From: Annona cherimola | Taxonomy: Eukaryota > Streptophyta > Magnoliopsida > Magnoliales > Annonaceae | Direction of reading: 5' to 3' | Assembly: GCA_030490835.1 (NCBI GenBank) | Contig: CM059973.1 | Location: 52,952,008-53,016,007, forward strand | Length of the DNA stretch: 64,000 nucleotides | In this document: positions 1 through 11,245 of the stretch, one piece after another | Layout: every line of letters begins with the position of its first letter | How positions within the stretch are numbered: position 1 is the stretch's first letter | Position numbers and translations under genes: made by a program | The notes under the pieces: model-generated | Databases searched by the model: none | The model's input: only the letters and a program-made list of their open reading frames with translations | Told to the model about the DNA's origin: nothing

Positions 1-1
1 C

Positions 2-1254
2 AGTGGATTATTGTCTCTAGAGATGAATTCACATCAAAGGAAGAAATTTCTCCATGATGTGAAATATTATTTTTGGGATGAACCATTCTTATTCAAACAA
101 TGCCCAGATCAATTATACAGGAGATGTATTCCAGAATGCGAAAGGGAACCTATACTGCAAAGCTGTCATTCATCATCATACGGGGGTCACTTCTAAGGTG
201 ACAAAACTGCAGGGAAAGTACTCCAATCAGGGTTTTATTGGTCATCGTTATTCAAAGATGCCCATCTCTACATCAAAAGATGCGATCAATGCCAGCGTAC
301 AGGTAATATCTCAAAGAGACATGAAATGCCACTCACTAATGTCATCGAAGTGAAAATATTCGATATATGGGGTATCGACTTCATGGGACCCTTCATCCCT
401 TCTTTTGGCAATCAATATATTTTGGTAGCAGTGGATTATGTGTCCAAATGGGTTGAAGCAATACCTACTCCAGCGGGCGACGCCAAAACGGTTCTCAAAT
501 TCGTAAAGAAGAATATCTTTACGCGTTTCGGCACTCCGCGGATGATTATTAGTGATGGAGGGTCACATTTTTGTAACAGGCAGTTCATGACAATCTTGAA
601 CAAATATGGAGTACACCACAGGGTGACAACAACATATCATCCACAAGCCAATGGACAAGTCGAGTTGACCAACAAAGAACTAAAATAAATTCTGGAGAAA
701 GCAATTGGGTCAACTCGCAAGGACTGGTCTATCAAGTCGGATGACGCGCTATGGGCATATCGAACTGCCTACAAAACCCAGTTTGGAATGTCTCCTTACC
801 AGCTGGTTTACGAAAAAGCTTGCCATCTGCTGCTTGAGTTGGAGCATAATGCTTATTGGGCAATTAAGAAGCTAAACTTGGACATGCAACAGGCTGGGGA
901 GCATCGACAGCTGCAGCTCAATGAGTTGGATGAATTCAAAATGCAGGCATATGAAAATGCTAAGATTTACAAGGAAAAAGTGAAGAAATGGCATGACAAG
1001 AAGATTCTACTAAGGAAATTCGAGCCAGGTCAAAAAGTCTTTCTTTTCAACTCTAGATTGAAGTTATTTATAGGGAAATTCAAATCATGATGGTCAGGAC
1101 CATTAATTGTGCTAAAGCCAACTGAGAACGGGGCGGTGGAGGTACTCAATGAGACATCCGGTAGCAGCTTTATTTTGAATGAGCAGCATTTAAAGCATTA
1201 CACGGGGGACGATCTGCAGTGCTGCAAGGAGGTGGTGGTATTGAAGGATCCATA
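2..1254 (+). pseudogene. Athila-like pol C-terminus: H2C2 zinc finger and integrase, broken
   Basis: One reading frame runs through the whole stretch and is broken by three in-frame stops (194-196, 686-688, 1088-1090). It encodes a zinc-binding region around 170-310 ending in CDQC, then an integrase core starting near IDFMGPF. The first catalytic Asp is in DFMGP, the second in IISDGGSHF and the Glu in [11 protein letters not shown]. The C-terminal part contains [24 protein letters not shown] and LRLFIGKF-like tail sequence, as in plant Athila/Tat integrases. The normal product joins element cDNA to host DNA. The window starts inside the gene, so reverse transcriptase and RNase H are not visible. 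The stops make it non-functional. Confidence 0.9.
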
Positions 1255-2187
1255 AACAGCGAAAACGTCAGGCTGAGGACGTTAAACTTAGCGTTGAATG
1301 GGAGACAACCCATTACTCATTTCTACTTGTTTTTGATATGCAAGATTTTTATTTGGAGCTCAAAATCATGAATGTCATACTAGGAAGAAGTTAGGGGCCA
1401 AATTTCAGAAAGGCAGCTGAAGAATAGTGGCGTTACGGTGACCCAACAAGGCGCCCCGACACCGTGATGAAGATCCCATATTTTACGAAGTGCATAAGTG
1501 GCGCCCAGGCACCGCATCATCGGTGCCCTGACATGTCGAGTCGTGGACAGCGTGACCCGAGTGAGTTTAGAAGGCTCAGGTTAAAACCCTAACCCCAAGC
1601 CCCGACGCCGTTTTTCTCCTCCCTCTTCCTTTCCAAGCCCCAACAAGCAGATTCCACTCTATTTCAACTCCATTAAACTCCCATTTCTCCTCCAATCTCA
1701 TCTCCATTTTCCATTCCATTTTCATGTTTTCCCCATTTCTAGATTCCACTCAAATCCACCCAAAATCAAGCTTTTCCATCTCCAATCCTAAGCCCCATTC
1801 CTACAATCCGTTTCCTCTCCATTTTCCCTTCATTTTCCTCCCATTTCATCTCCCATTCTCTTCTCCATTTCCGGTCGGCGCCAAATCTTCAAGTTCAGTC
1901 GAGCGGTGCCTAGGTGCCACACAGGTTGCATCGCGGCGCTAGTGCAGAACAACCTCCTACTTCAACTTGTGGTAGCAAGCTCAAGGGGTAACTTCTCTTG
2001 TACTTTGTTTTGGCCTAATTGTCTTGTTACTGAATGCCTTGTGTTAGTTGAATGCAAAGTTGGTGTTTGTGATTGAGATTTGGGAATTGGAAGGAGGATT
2101 TGAAGTTTGGTTTGGAGTTTTCGGGGTGATTGCTTTACATTGGTTGTGGATTGTCGTTCTAGTGGTTTGTTTGATCATAAAGGACAT
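1255..2187 (+). other. Spacer between pol and ORF3 of Athila-like element 1
   Basis: Non-coding. It begins with the sequence TGAATGGGAGACAACCCA near 1293, a motif that commonly follows pol in plant Athila/Tat elements. Several GGCGCC and GGTGCC-type boxes follow (about 1430-1540 and 1890-1920), then a pyrimidine-rich run (1612-1870). Short ORFs here show no protein similarity I recognise. Confidence 0.6.
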
Positions 2188-3281
2188 ATGGCCTCGTCAT
2201 CTTCTGCAAAAAGGAAGAAGACCCAAGACCCAGTCGATTTCAACGCAAACCGCTTTGTGTTAGCTCAATCTTTTAAGCGGTATACAGACTCCTTGTAGAA
2301 TCAACATCTGATTCCTGAGAGGGGGATAAAGATCGATTCGTTCTCCGATGCTTTCATCAATGCCCTAAATGCCCGGGGTTGGCAAAAGTTCATGGCTCAA
2401 CTACAGCCAGCTATTGTACCTGTTGCTAAGGAGTTCTATGCCAATGCGGTGGAGCACGACTAGGGCACAGTCAAAGACTGTGGCAAGATAGTCCCGTTTC
2501 ATCCTGAAGCGATCAATGCTTTCTACGAGATGCCTAATTTTGATCACCCAGATCAATACGAGGCATTATTGGAGGGAGAGGACAGGGATATCAATGCTAT
2601 CACTAGTTTCTATTGTGAATGGCAACCTACGTAGAAGTAGACGGGAGGGCAACTCATGTCTTTCAAGCACGGGGATATGCTCTATGATGGGAAGATGTTC
2701 TTCTACTTTGTCTCGGCTAGACTTATGCAGTCGACCCACGTAAGCGAGGTGACTATGGATAGGGCACTTCTCTTGCACGCTATCTACTCCAGGTTAACTA
2801 TCGATTTGGGGAGGTTGTTATACCACCAGATATGCGCTAACGCGAAGGCACCCCGAGGTAGTTACTGGTTCCCCTCCCTTATTACTGGGCTATGCAAATG
2901 AGCAGGAGTCCGATAGGAGGCAACAGAAGAAGTGTTGTGCATGATTTATCATTCTGCACATAACCCTGAGTCCAAACCACCACCACTCCTCCCACAACAC
3001 AACCACTTGCGGGTTCCTTGTCCCAACCACCATTGACGAGTGAGAGGCTGACCAACTTGGAGAACTTAATGGCCGCCCAAGCCCAGTTTCTGCAGCAGTC
3101 TAATCGGGCGATGGAGGCACATTTCCACCAACTGATGGAGGAGCGACACATCGACACGACGACCTTACCTCCATTCCCGTCAATACCTCCTGAGTTCTGG
3201 GCCTACTTCGGTCAGTCCTCACAGCAGCAGGGTGGAGAGAGTGAGCACGATGCCGACGACTCAACCGAATCCGACAACTAA
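2188..3281 (+). pseudogene. Athila-like ORF3, putative plant transposon protein domain, broken
   Basis: An ATG at 2188 opens a frame that stays homologous to plant retroelement ORF3 proteins through stops at 2296, 2461, 2632 and 2638 and continues to 2901. Recognisable stretches are NANRFVLAQSFKRY, RGWQKFMAQLQP, VAKEFYANAV, VPFHPEAINAFYEMPNFD, RALLLHAIYSRLTIDLGRL and GSYWFPSLITGLC. These match the layout of the family called putative plant transposon protein in domain databases, from memory and unchecked. After a frameshift a tail at 3018-3281 continues with a coiled-coil-like LENLMAAQAQFLQQ and an acidic C-terminus. The function of this ORF in Athila elements is unknown; the env-like position does not prove an envelope role. 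Confidence 0.8.
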
Positions 3282-4454
3282 GGGAGTTTCGGTCCTTTCC
3301 ATTTAGTTTTCCATTTTATATTTCTTTATTAGGTTTCCTTTAGTCTCATTCATTGAGGACAATGCATCCCTCAAGTTTGGGGGGTGTATAATTCTCAAAT
3401 ATAAGTTTGTGTTTCATGTTTTAATTAGATTGCATGTTATGTCAAACTCTGCTGATGAAGATTATCTTATTTGAATCCATTTTGATGAAAATGTGCAAGG
3501 TTGAGAAAAAATTTAACTTGAAATTGATTTCATAAAAAAGTGGCAATTCATGCTAAGGACTATGTGTAAAGGAAAGTTGCAAGTGACATGTTAATGAATC
3601 GAGAGAATTTCTTAGTACATTGTTCTAATTCAATTCCATGCTAATTTTTTCCAATTGATACGATAAGAACTGAGTTAAATGAATGTCAACCACGTGCTTT
3701 AAGGGAGTTAATGGTTTCAGAAATGGTAATATTTCACAAAATTTTCTAATAAGATCTAAAATGTAACTTGCATGTTCAGTATCCCTACCAAATTATCAGA
3801 ATAATAAAAGGGGATGATTGACCTAAGTTGAGTAACGGGGACTTGGCATCAACAAATTTCAAGGTTCGCTTAAAAAGGTAAGAAAAGTCACAGTAATAAC
3901 GCTTTAAAAAGAAAACTCTCCCCAGATACCCTAAAATATGGTGTGGAAAGCCAAAAAAAATCAAACAAAAGATAAAAATAGCTCTCTAGATATCCTAGAA
4001 TATGGTGAGGAGAGTCCTGCAATAAGTTTGGGGGGAAAGAATGTGCAGTTAGGCAAAATGGGATCCAGTGAATTATTATTATATTCTTTGACTAGAAAAT
4101 TATGCTTAAACTTTGGCTCACCTGTTTTGTATTGATTGTCTAACCAGTTTCTTTTGATCAAGAGGAAGATTAGCATGATTGAATTATTACTTTGAACTAG
4201 AAATACTTTCATTTACATGTAACTTGAGTCGAGAATAAAATAAGAAAATGCATGTCCTATTTTGAGAAATGGATGATTTTTTATGAAATATTTCAAGTTA
4301 AGATTATTCTTGATCTTGTTGAATAAAGAAATATGATTGTTAAAAGTATAATTGGAATCAGGTTGAGTTCACAAATTCATTTATTTATTCATTCATTTAT
4401 TCATTTTGCCTACATGTGTTGCTTGAGGACTAGCAACATTTACGTTTGGGGGTG
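3282..4454 (+). other. 3' UTR of Athila-like element 1
   Basis: Non-coding stretch between ORF3 and the 3' LTR. It contains two internal polypurine-tract-like sequences, AAGTTTGGGGGG at 3373 and at 4024, in addition to the one at the LTR. It also holds two copies of a conserved element resembling AGATACCCTAAAATATGGTG, at 3916-3946 and 3981-4014. The same motif recurs in the other Athila-type elements at 50343 and, on the minus strand, at 59109-59356. Confidence 0.7.
4443..4454 (+). promoter_or_regulatory. Polypurine tract of Athila-like element 1
   Basis: The G-rich tract TTTGGGGGTG directly precedes the LTR start TGATAACTC. It is the expected primer site for plus-strand DNA synthesis. Confidence 0.8.
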
Positions 4455-5892
4455 TGATAACTCACGAAAATGCGATTTATCATGGCCTATTTTAAGTAAG
4501 TTTTGCATGGTAGTCCAAGAGAATGTGGTTATTTTGCATCCATTTAGCTTAGTTTTTACTCACTTTGCATTTTAGGAGCATTCTGTAGTTTTTTATGCAT
4601 TTTTAGTATAAAATAGGCATTTTTAGTTCATTTATTTAGTCTTAGTTGATTTTGCAGGAAGCATGGACAACTATAGGCGTGCGCCAACCAACATGCCTTA
4701 GCCAAATGTTCCAGCACCTCATACGGCAAAAAGATTCCACTAAGTTGGAACCCAGGCGCCGGCTTGGGGCACCTAGGCACCACTTCACTAGCATGCAAAG
4801 GCATCTTGAAAAGTTTCTAAATCACATAGCATCCAGGGAGTTAACGCCCAAGCACCACGGTGAATCTACACACTTGCATTTCTGCACGTGTGCCGTACAG
4901 ACTAAAAGAATTAAAAAGACACCTAGGGATTCATGCCAAGGGAGAGAGAGCCGACGGAGCAGCCGCATAAAGAAGGAAAAGGACTTCGTTTCCAGCGCGT
5001 CTGAAGAAGAGATCCGATCTCGTTGGTGGAAGCTCACGAGATTCAGTTTTTCTTTTTCTCATTCTCTTTCCTTTTCTCTATTTTCTTGGAATACTTTCAT
5101 CTTGGATGTAATGGGTGTTGATATCATGTCTTTGAGATAAACTCCCATAAAAGGGAAGTTGAGATGAATTGAGATCTAACTATACTGTTTTGGTTCTTTA
5201 CGATTCAGAATTGAAATTTGATTTCTATACGATTGTGTTGTGTGGATTTACCCTTACATATGTTGTCTAACGCTTTCTACAAGATTAGCTACCTTGTAAG
5301 ATAATTTAACTGCAGGATTCATCCTTGGAAAAGAAAAATTTCTACCGGATCCATGTGTAGGGCATAAGTTTCCTCCTTTGTTAAGGGGAATTGTTTAATG
5401 GATAGGAATATACCATTAAACCCTATGTAGTCATGAACAGGTTATGTATCTATCAATTCCATTTCATTTAATTGCATGGGAACATAGCAATTAGGTATTT
5501 TATAATTAGCTTTATATGTGTTGGAAGATACATATAAAGATTATTGAACTTGGACTAGAAAATTCCTGCGCTATCTAAAGAAAATGAACCAATTCGATAT
5601 AGTTTAGATTCAAGGATTCCCAACTATTCCATCTATCATCCTCATTTGATAATTCCTCTTTTGTATTTCAGCTATTCCGTTAAACTCTTCTTTATTTCTT
5701 TTACGTATTTTGTATTTTTCAACCTCCATTATGAAATCTCTTTTTACTCATCGAAAGCAACTAAACTAATTAATAATCCTAGTTATACCATATCCTCGTA
5801 GGAACGATACTTAACTCACTCTTTATTACTTGATCAGCACGTATACTTGCGTTAAAACGAGCATTTTAATTAGACATATACACAACTCCTCA
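4455..5892 (+). repeat. 3' LTR of Athila-like element 1
   Basis: The LTR starts TGATAACTCACG and ends CACAACTCCTCA. Both ends match the solo LTR at 17270-18751, read on the minus strand, which has clean target duplications and so fixes the boundaries of this family. Length is 1438 bp against 1482 bp. The upstream half carries GGCGCC/GGCACC-type half palindromes (about 4750-4860). Next to the right end is GAATG (5893-5897), the presumed target duplication; its partner lies outside the window. Confidence 0.85.
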
Positions 5893-6456
5893 GAATGTGA
5901 GGGTCATTAATGGAGATACTAATGTCTTTCCAGTTAAAACAGGTCTACATCAAAGCTCAGCATTGAGTCCTTACCTTTTTACCTTAGTAATAGATAAAAT
6001 TACTAGACATCTCCAAGAAAAAGTCCCTTAGTGTATATTATTTACAGATGACATTGTTCTAATAGATGAAACTGAAGAAGGACTAAATTTAAAATTGAAT
6101 AGGTGGGTAGATGCTTTAGAATCTAATAGTTTTAGAATTAATCACACAAAAATTGAATATATGAAATGCAATTTTAATAATAGTAAGAATCCGGATGAGG
6201 AACCAATTAAGATTTTAGATCAAGTAGTAATAAGAACTAATCACTTTCGGTACTTAGGATTAATAGTTTAAGAAAATAAGGAAATTGAGAAAGATATAAT
6301 ACATAGAATTCAAGCAGGATGGAAGAAATAAAGAAGTGCGTCAGGAATTTTATATGACCGTTGAGTTCTAATCAAACTCAAAGAAAAATTTTATAAGACT
6401 GCAATTAGACATGTTATGCTTTATAGGGCAGAATTTTGGGTAGTTAAAGAACAACA
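5893..6456 (+). pseudogene. RTE-type LINE 1, piece 1: reverse transcriptase
   Basis: The frame beginning at 5894 reads into a non-LTR reverse transcriptase. It shows HQSSALSPYLFTLVIDKITRH, then the catalytic box as LFTDDIVLIDE, where the usual residue before DD is replaced by Thr. Downstream are FRYLGLIV and HRIQAGWKK. This order fits plant RTE-clade LINEs. At least four in-frame stops are present, most explicable by C-to-T or G-to-A change. The 5' part is missing because an Athila-like element ends exactly here. The frame resumes at 15097 beyond the Sirevirus insertion. Confidence 0.85.
6452..6456. repeat. Target site duplication CAACA, left copy
   Basis: CAACA here is repeated at 15092-15096, immediately outside the two ends of the Sirevirus-like element. 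A 5-bp duplication is typical of Copia integration. Confidence 0.92.
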
Positions 6457-6720
6457 TGTTGGGTCCCGAATAGATGGCAAAACCCAAGAGGGGAGGGGTG
6501 AATTGGGTTCTTAAAAATTTCTTTGGTAACTTAAAAACTTAACCCCTTGTAGAATTAATCCCCTTGAATGAAGAAACTGAATGGAAAGCAAAGTAATAAA
6601 GAGAGCAGAAATAAAAGCAAGTAGACAAGGATTTTATAGTGGTTCGGGCAACCTCCCTACTCCACTCTTCCAAGCTCACACTCCTTGTGACTTGGGTTCC
6701 ACTATTGTATTCCGCGAATA

Positions 6721-6870
6721 CAACTAGAGCCTCTTGCTCTCTTCTAGATTCTAGCTCTAGGGGGCATATACAACTAGAGCCACTTGCTCTCTTCTAGATT
6801 CTAGCTCTAGGGGGCATCAACAACCAGAGCCTCTTGCTCTCTTCTAGATTCCAGCTCTAGGGGGCATCAA
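6721..6870 (-). repeat. Three tandem 50-bp units in the Sirevirus LTR
   Basis: Units start at 6721, 6771 and 6821 and differ by a few bases. Each holds inverted CTAGAGC and GCTCTAG arms. The same array is at 13364-13513 in the other LTR. The older relative at 22574-24282 shows only one such unit (about 22823-22870), so the array expanded recently. Confidence 0.85.
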
Positions 6871-7188
6871 CAACTAGCACAAGTAGGTGACGAGTCACAC
6901 TCCAATCACACACTACTTTGCTATCACTTGATCTTAGCTACGCAAGCTAAATCAAGTTCAACACAACAAATAGAACAATGAAAATAAACTACACTTTACA
7001 GGTGTGTAGAAACGATTTAGCGCAGGGAAGAACTTGTAGATGATGGCTTTGAAGTTTCTGAATGTAGCTCTTTCAACTTGAAGCACAATTCTTCCTCCTT
7101 GAGTGATTTGATCTCTTTGAAGCTCTTATGGATATGAGTTATGCTCACTTAATGATCCTCTTCTTACTCCTTCGTTCACAATGAGTTC

Positions 7189-7196
7189 TATTTATA
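7189..7196 (-). promoter_or_regulatory. TATA box of the Sirevirus LTR
   Basis: TATAAATA on the minus strand, in the direction of element transcription; the copy in the 5' LTR at 13832-13839 is the one expected to drive the element. It lies between the upstream GTCGAC-rich zones and the downstream 50-bp repeats. Confidence 0.65.
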
Positions 7197-7279
7197 ATCT
7201 TGGAGGGAATCCGAACGTTAGTGAGTAGGTGGCGTGCTTTTAATGCGCCAACGTTCGAAAATAAATCCGACCGTTGCGA

Positions 7280-8310
7280 CCCAAGTCGCAGGTGGAGTCG
7301 ACTTCGGATGCGACTTCACCCAAGTCGCTGACGGAGTCGACTTCGGGTGCGACTTCGCAGACTCCGGTCTTGAGTTTTCAACGCTGGAAGTTTTTCCTCG
7401 ATTGAAGTCGATCATGAAGTCGACTTGGCTTTGCGACTTCACCCAAGTCGCAGTCTGGAGTCGACTTGGCTTAGCGACTTCACTTCCTGTAGCGACTTCA
7501 AGTTCCAAGTCGGGTCGACTTGGCTTCAGACTTGACCCAAGTCGCAGGTGGAGTCGACTTGGGGTGCGACTTCACCTCGGCAGTTGATTTTTCTGAACTT
7601 TGGAACTTGGAAATCTTTTCTTCAACTTGCTTATCTTCATTCCTTGATTATAGCACTTTTTCCTTGTGCCTTGATTGCATTAGCTCCATGATTTGCAATT
7701 TCTAGAAGCTTGACTTTGCTTCTTCTTGGTTTTGGAGATCTTGCTTGCTTGGGAGACTTGATTTGATCTTTATCATGCTTGAAGCTTTTGAGCCTAGAGT
7801 GAAACTTTGGAGATCATGGTTCTTTGCATGATATTTTCATGCATCTTGCTTTGTTTGATCTTCATGACTTTGAATACTGTCTCATTTGAATAAGCTTGAA
7901 GATTTGCTTTAAACTTGATTTGATCTTGGTTTGCACTTGAATTTGAAACCAAGCTTTGAACTTGATAAACTTGATTTTGCATCTTTGATCATTGAAAGAA
8001 GCTAGCTTTCCATCTTTGAGCCTTGAATTCTTCAAGTCGCACATTGGGGTCGACTTCGTTCGCAACTTCACCCAAGTCGCACCTGGAGTCGACTTGGGCT
8101 GCGACTTGGCAGCTCCGTGTTCCAACTTTCAACTCTGGACAGTTTTGCACATTTGAAGTCGATAGCGAGGTCGACTTCGTCTTCGACTTGGCTACCCAAG
8201 TCGCATGTGGAGTCGACTTGACCTGCGACTTCACTTGCTCTTTCTCCCATTTCAACTCTGGACGTTTTAGGCACTTTGAAGTCGATCTTGGAGTCGACTT
8301 GGGGAACGAC
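7280..8310 (-). promoter_or_regulatory. GTCGAC palindrome clusters upstream of the LTR TATA box
   Basis: About eleven copies of GTCGAC, mostly within GAGTCGACTTGG or AAGTCGACTT, lie in two blocks (about 7280-7575 and 8040-8310), alternating with CAAGTCGCA and GCGACTTC half sites. They sit upstream of the TATA box in element orientation, so an enhancer role is plausible. The same blocks occur at 13923-14218 and 14683-14953. Degenerate copies are in the older LTR at 23270-24140. Confidence 0.6.
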
Positions 8311-8448
8311 TTGGCCTTCAAACTTGATTTTCTTCAAATGTATATTCCTTAAGACATTTCACAAACTTGTTAGTAGCCAAGACTTTCTCAAATTGATTTG
8401 TTAATCATCAAAACATAGATTTAGCTAGTTTTCCTCATATTTCCAACA

Positions 8449-8841
8449 ATCTCCCCCTTTTTGATGATTGACAAAACCGATTTGAGTGGATACCTTTCAT
8501 TTAAATAAGTATGCACATATTGCATTATAAAATCATACTTATGCTCATTCAAACAAAACATTCATGTAAGCATATCCTACTCTTCTCCCCATTTACATAT
8601 CCTACTTTTCTCTATTCGTCTCAAATCCTACTCTTCTCCCCCTTTTTGTCAATATATCAAAAAGATTAGAGGGTAAACAAAGAGATAGGTGGGTTAGCTC
8701 CCCCTAAATGGGTGCTCCCCCTAAACTTAGGCTTAGCCTAATTTTAGATACCACTTGTTGGGGATTTCTCTTGTTACTTGATACTACTTGTTGGGCATGA
8801 TACCATTTGTTGAAAAACTTGTTTCCATTGGTTATCACTTG
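8449..8841 (-). other. Sirevirus 1 region between truncated pol and 3' LTR, with several polypurine tracts
   Basis: Next to the LTR the minus strand reads AAAAAGGGGGAGAT, the likely primary polypurine tract (8449-8463). Further GGGGAG or GGGGGAG tracts lie near 8583, 8636, 8700 and 8714. Multiple tracts are a known hallmark of Sireviruses. From about 8745 into the end of pol (8895) there are repeated copies of a sequence like CAACAAGTGGTATC, which resembles the LTR/primer-site junction of this same element. No ORF of note. Confidence 0.7.
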
Positions 8842-11238
8842 TTAGATTTTATACCACTTGATACCATTTGTTGCAAGCACTTGTTGCACATGTTGGCCTC
8901 CTTTGCTCTTCTCCATGCCAAACTTCTTCAGCATTTCTTTGATGTATTTGGACTGGTTAATGAAAATTCCTTCATTTAGTTGCTTGATTTGCAGTCCAAG
9001 GAAGAAATTGAGCTCTCTCATCATGCTCATCTCAAATTCTTTCTGCATAAGCTCAGAAAATTCTTGACAGAGAGTTTCATTAGTAGCACCAAAAATGATA
9101 TCATCAACATAAATTTGAATGATTAATATATCCTTTCCATTGTTCTTAATACACAAAGTGGTGTCTACCTTTCTCTTTTGGAAATCATGATCAATCAGAA
9201 ATTTGCTTAGTCTTTCATACCAAGCTCTTGGAGCTTGTTTTAATCCATATAGTGCTTTGGTCAACTTATATACAAATTTAGATTGATCTTTTTCCTCAAA
9301 TCCAGGTGGTTGTTCTACATACACCTCTTCATTTATATAACCATTCAGGAATGCACTTTTAACATCCATTTGAAACAATTTAAAGTTCATGTGAGATGCA
9401 AAAGCTAGTAATATGCGAATTGCTTCCAATCTAGCAACCGGTGCATAGGATTCTTCAAAGTCAATTCCTTCTTCTTGTGAATATCCTTTTGCCACAAGTC
9501 TAGCTTTGTTTCTCACTACAAGTCCACTTTCATCTAATTTGTTCCTAAAGACCCACTTGGTGCCAATAACACTACAATCATTTGGTCTAGGAACAAGATG
9601 CCAAACTTGATTTCTTTCAAATTGATTTAGCTCTTCTTGCATTGCTATAATCCAATTTTCATCATCAAGAGCTTGATCAATATTAGAAGGTTCAATTTTA
9701 GAAACAAAAGCATATTGTCCACAAACATTTTGCTTTGACCTTCTAGTTTTTACACCTTCATACACATTTCCTATAACTTGTTCAATTGGATGTGCATGTT
9801 TGAATTTTAAATCAGATGGAGGTTTATAGGAATCATCACCTTCACTTACCCTTTCCTCCATGGACTCTTCTTGCTTTTCCACATGTAGCTTTTCAAAGTT
9901 GCTTACAATCTCATCTGCATCACTTAAATCATCTCTTCTTTTCAAGCATGGGTTAGTTTCATCAAAAACAACATGTATGGATTCTTCTACAACTTGGTTT
10001 CGTTTATTAAATACTCTATATGCTTTGCTATTTGATGAATAACCAAGGAATATTGCTTCATCACTTTTAGCATCAAGTTTTCCCAAGTTGGTTTTTCCAT
10101 TGTTCAGAACATAACATGTGCATCCAAAAGCATGAAAATAAGATATGTTTGGTTTCCTTCCCTTCCATAGCTCATATGGGGTCTTTTTCAAGATTGCTCT
10201 AATGGTAACTCGATTCAATACATGACAGGCTGTACTTACAGCTTCACCCCAAAACTTCTTAGATAATTTGCTCTCATTTAGCATAGTTCTAGCCATCTCT
10301 TGTATAGTTCTATTTTTCCTCTCCACTACTCCATTTTGTTGTGGAGTCCTTGGTGCAGAAAATGTGTGATGAATTCCTTTTTCATTACATAATTCTATGA
10401 ATCGTTTGTTCTCAAATTCACCACCATGGTCACTTCTTATAGTCATAATAGTACTTTGTTTTTCATTTTCCACCAAGTTTACAAACGTTGCAAACATAGA
10501 GAAGGCTTCATCTTTGCTAGCTAAAAGAATTATCCATGTGAATCTTGAAAAGTCATCAACAATTACAAATACATATTTCTTTCCACCAATGGTTAAAATG
10601 TCGGATGGCCCATATAGATCCATGTGTAGCAATTCAAGCGGCCTAGTGGTGGAAATCTCCTTTTTGGTAGAGAAAGGCATCTTTGGTTGTTTAGATAATT
10701 GACATGCCTTACATATTTTGTCTTTGTCATATTTCAACTTAGGCAAGCCTTCTACCAAACTCTTTTTCCATAGGGTTTTTATATTTCTCATGTTTATGTG
10801 TCCAAGCCTTTTATGCCAAACCCATGGATCATTATCAATGGCCATTAGACATTGACCATCTAGTTCATCAAGTGAAACCAAATATATATTTCCATGTCTT
10901 CTTCCACTAAACATGATATGCTCACCATCAAATACATTGCATACAGATGATTCAAACACAACCTTATATCCTTTATCACATAATTGGCTAATGCTCATTA
11001 AGTTATGCTTGAGTCCTTCAACAAACAAAACATCCTCCATGCATGCATTTGAACTACTACAAATATTTCCTTTACCTTTGATTTTACCTTTTTCATTATT
11101 TCCAAAGGCAACAGTTCCGTCGTTGCAAGGCTTAAGTTTGTGAAACAAACTTCTTTCACCGGTCATGTGCCTTGAACAACCGCTATCCATGAACCATACG
11201 TTCTTTGCCTTTGCCTTTAAACAAATCTGAAAAAACAA
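8842..11238 (-). CDS. Copia pol: protease, integrase, reverse transcriptase; RNase H missing
   Basis: A 798-codon open frame without internal stops. The protease active site is DSG at residues 18-20 ([13 protein letters not shown]). A GAG-pre-integrase motif WHKRLGH is near 141 and a CKAC zinc-binding pair near 180. The integrase core has HMDLYGP near 206, RSDHGGEF near 268 and [10 protein letters not shown] near 304. Reverse transcriptase shows [19 protein letters not shown] and the catalytic YVDD at 710-713. The frame ends soon after [16 protein letters not shown], so the RNase H domain expected of a Copia pol is absent. The listed first codon is TTG, so translation would have to come from gag by a frame change or read from an upstream start. 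The product would process gag-pol, copy RNA and integrate cDNA. Confidence 0.9.
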   Translation of the reverse strand: MFFQICLKAKAKNVWFMDSGCSRHMTGERSLFHKLKPCNDGTVAFGNNEKGKIKGKGNICSSSNACMEDVLFVEGLKHNLMSISQLCDKGYKVVFESSVCNVFDGEHIMFSGRRHGNIYLVSLDELDGQCLMAIDNDPWVWHKRLGHINMRNIKTLWKKSLVEGLPKLKYDKDKICKACQLSKQPKMPFSTKKEISTTRPLELLHMDLYGPSDILTIGGKKYVFVIVDDFSRFTWIILLASKDEAFSMFATFVNLVENEKQSTIMTIRSDHGGEFENKRFIELCNEKGIHHTFSAPRTPQQNGVVERKNRTIQEMARTMLNESKLSKKFWGEAVSTACHVLNRVTIRAILKKTPYELWKGRKPNISYFHAFGCTCYVLNNGKTNLGKLDAKSDEAIFLGYSSNSKAYRVFNKRNQVVEESIHVVFDETNPCLKRRDDLSDADEIVSNFEKLHVEKQEESMEERVSEGDDSYKPPSDLKFKHAHPIEQVIGNVYEGVKTRRSKQNVCGQYAFVSKIEPSNIDQALDDENWIIAMQEELNQFERNQVWHLVPRPNDCSVIGTKWVFRNKLDESGLVVRNKARLVAKGYSQEEGIDFEESYAPVARLEAIRILLAFASHMNFKLFQMDVKSAFLNGYINEEVYVEQPPGFEEKDQSKFVYKLTKALYGLKQAPRAWYERLSKFLIDHDFQKRKVDTTLCIKNNGKDILIIQIYVDDIIFGATNETLCQEFSELMQKEFEMSMMRELNFFLGLQIKQLNEGIFINQSKYIKEMLKKFGMEKSKGGQHVQQVLATNGIKWYKI

Positions 11239-11245
11239 ATAATTC

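Larger units (their letters stand above)
1..5892 (+). mobile_element. Athila-like Ty3/Gypsy retrotransposon 1, 3' part
   Basis: This is the 3' portion of a large Ty3/Gypsy element; the 5' portion lies left of the window. In order it holds the end of pol (zinc finger and integrase), a spacer, a downstream ORF3 of the putative plant transposon protein type, a long 3' UTR with repeated polypurine tracts, and a 1438-bp 3' LTR. Gene order, ORF3 and the GGGAGACAACCC-type sequence after pol fit the Athila lineage. Every coding part carries stops, so the copy is dead. The sequence resumes as LINE at 5893, so the element probably inserted into that LINE. Confidence 0.85.
6457..8448 (-). repeat. 3' LTR of Sirevirus-like element 1
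   Basis: 1992 bp, TGTTGG on the left and CCAACA on the right. It matches 13100-15091 in length, and in every position I compared, including all ORF translations within it. It contains a 3x50-bp tandem repeat, a TATA box and two clusters of GTCGAC palindromes. Confidence 0.95.

Noticed and set aside
4646..5140. 164-codon plus-strand frame
   Set aside because: It lies wholly within the Athila LTR, is not kept in the related solo LTR at 17270-18751, and matches no protein I know.
7218..8352. Overlapping frames of 60-117 codons on both strands in the Sirevirus LTR, repeated at 13861-14995
   Set aside because: They come from the GTCGAC/GCGACTT repeats, which lack stops in several frames. They are LTR sequence, not genes.
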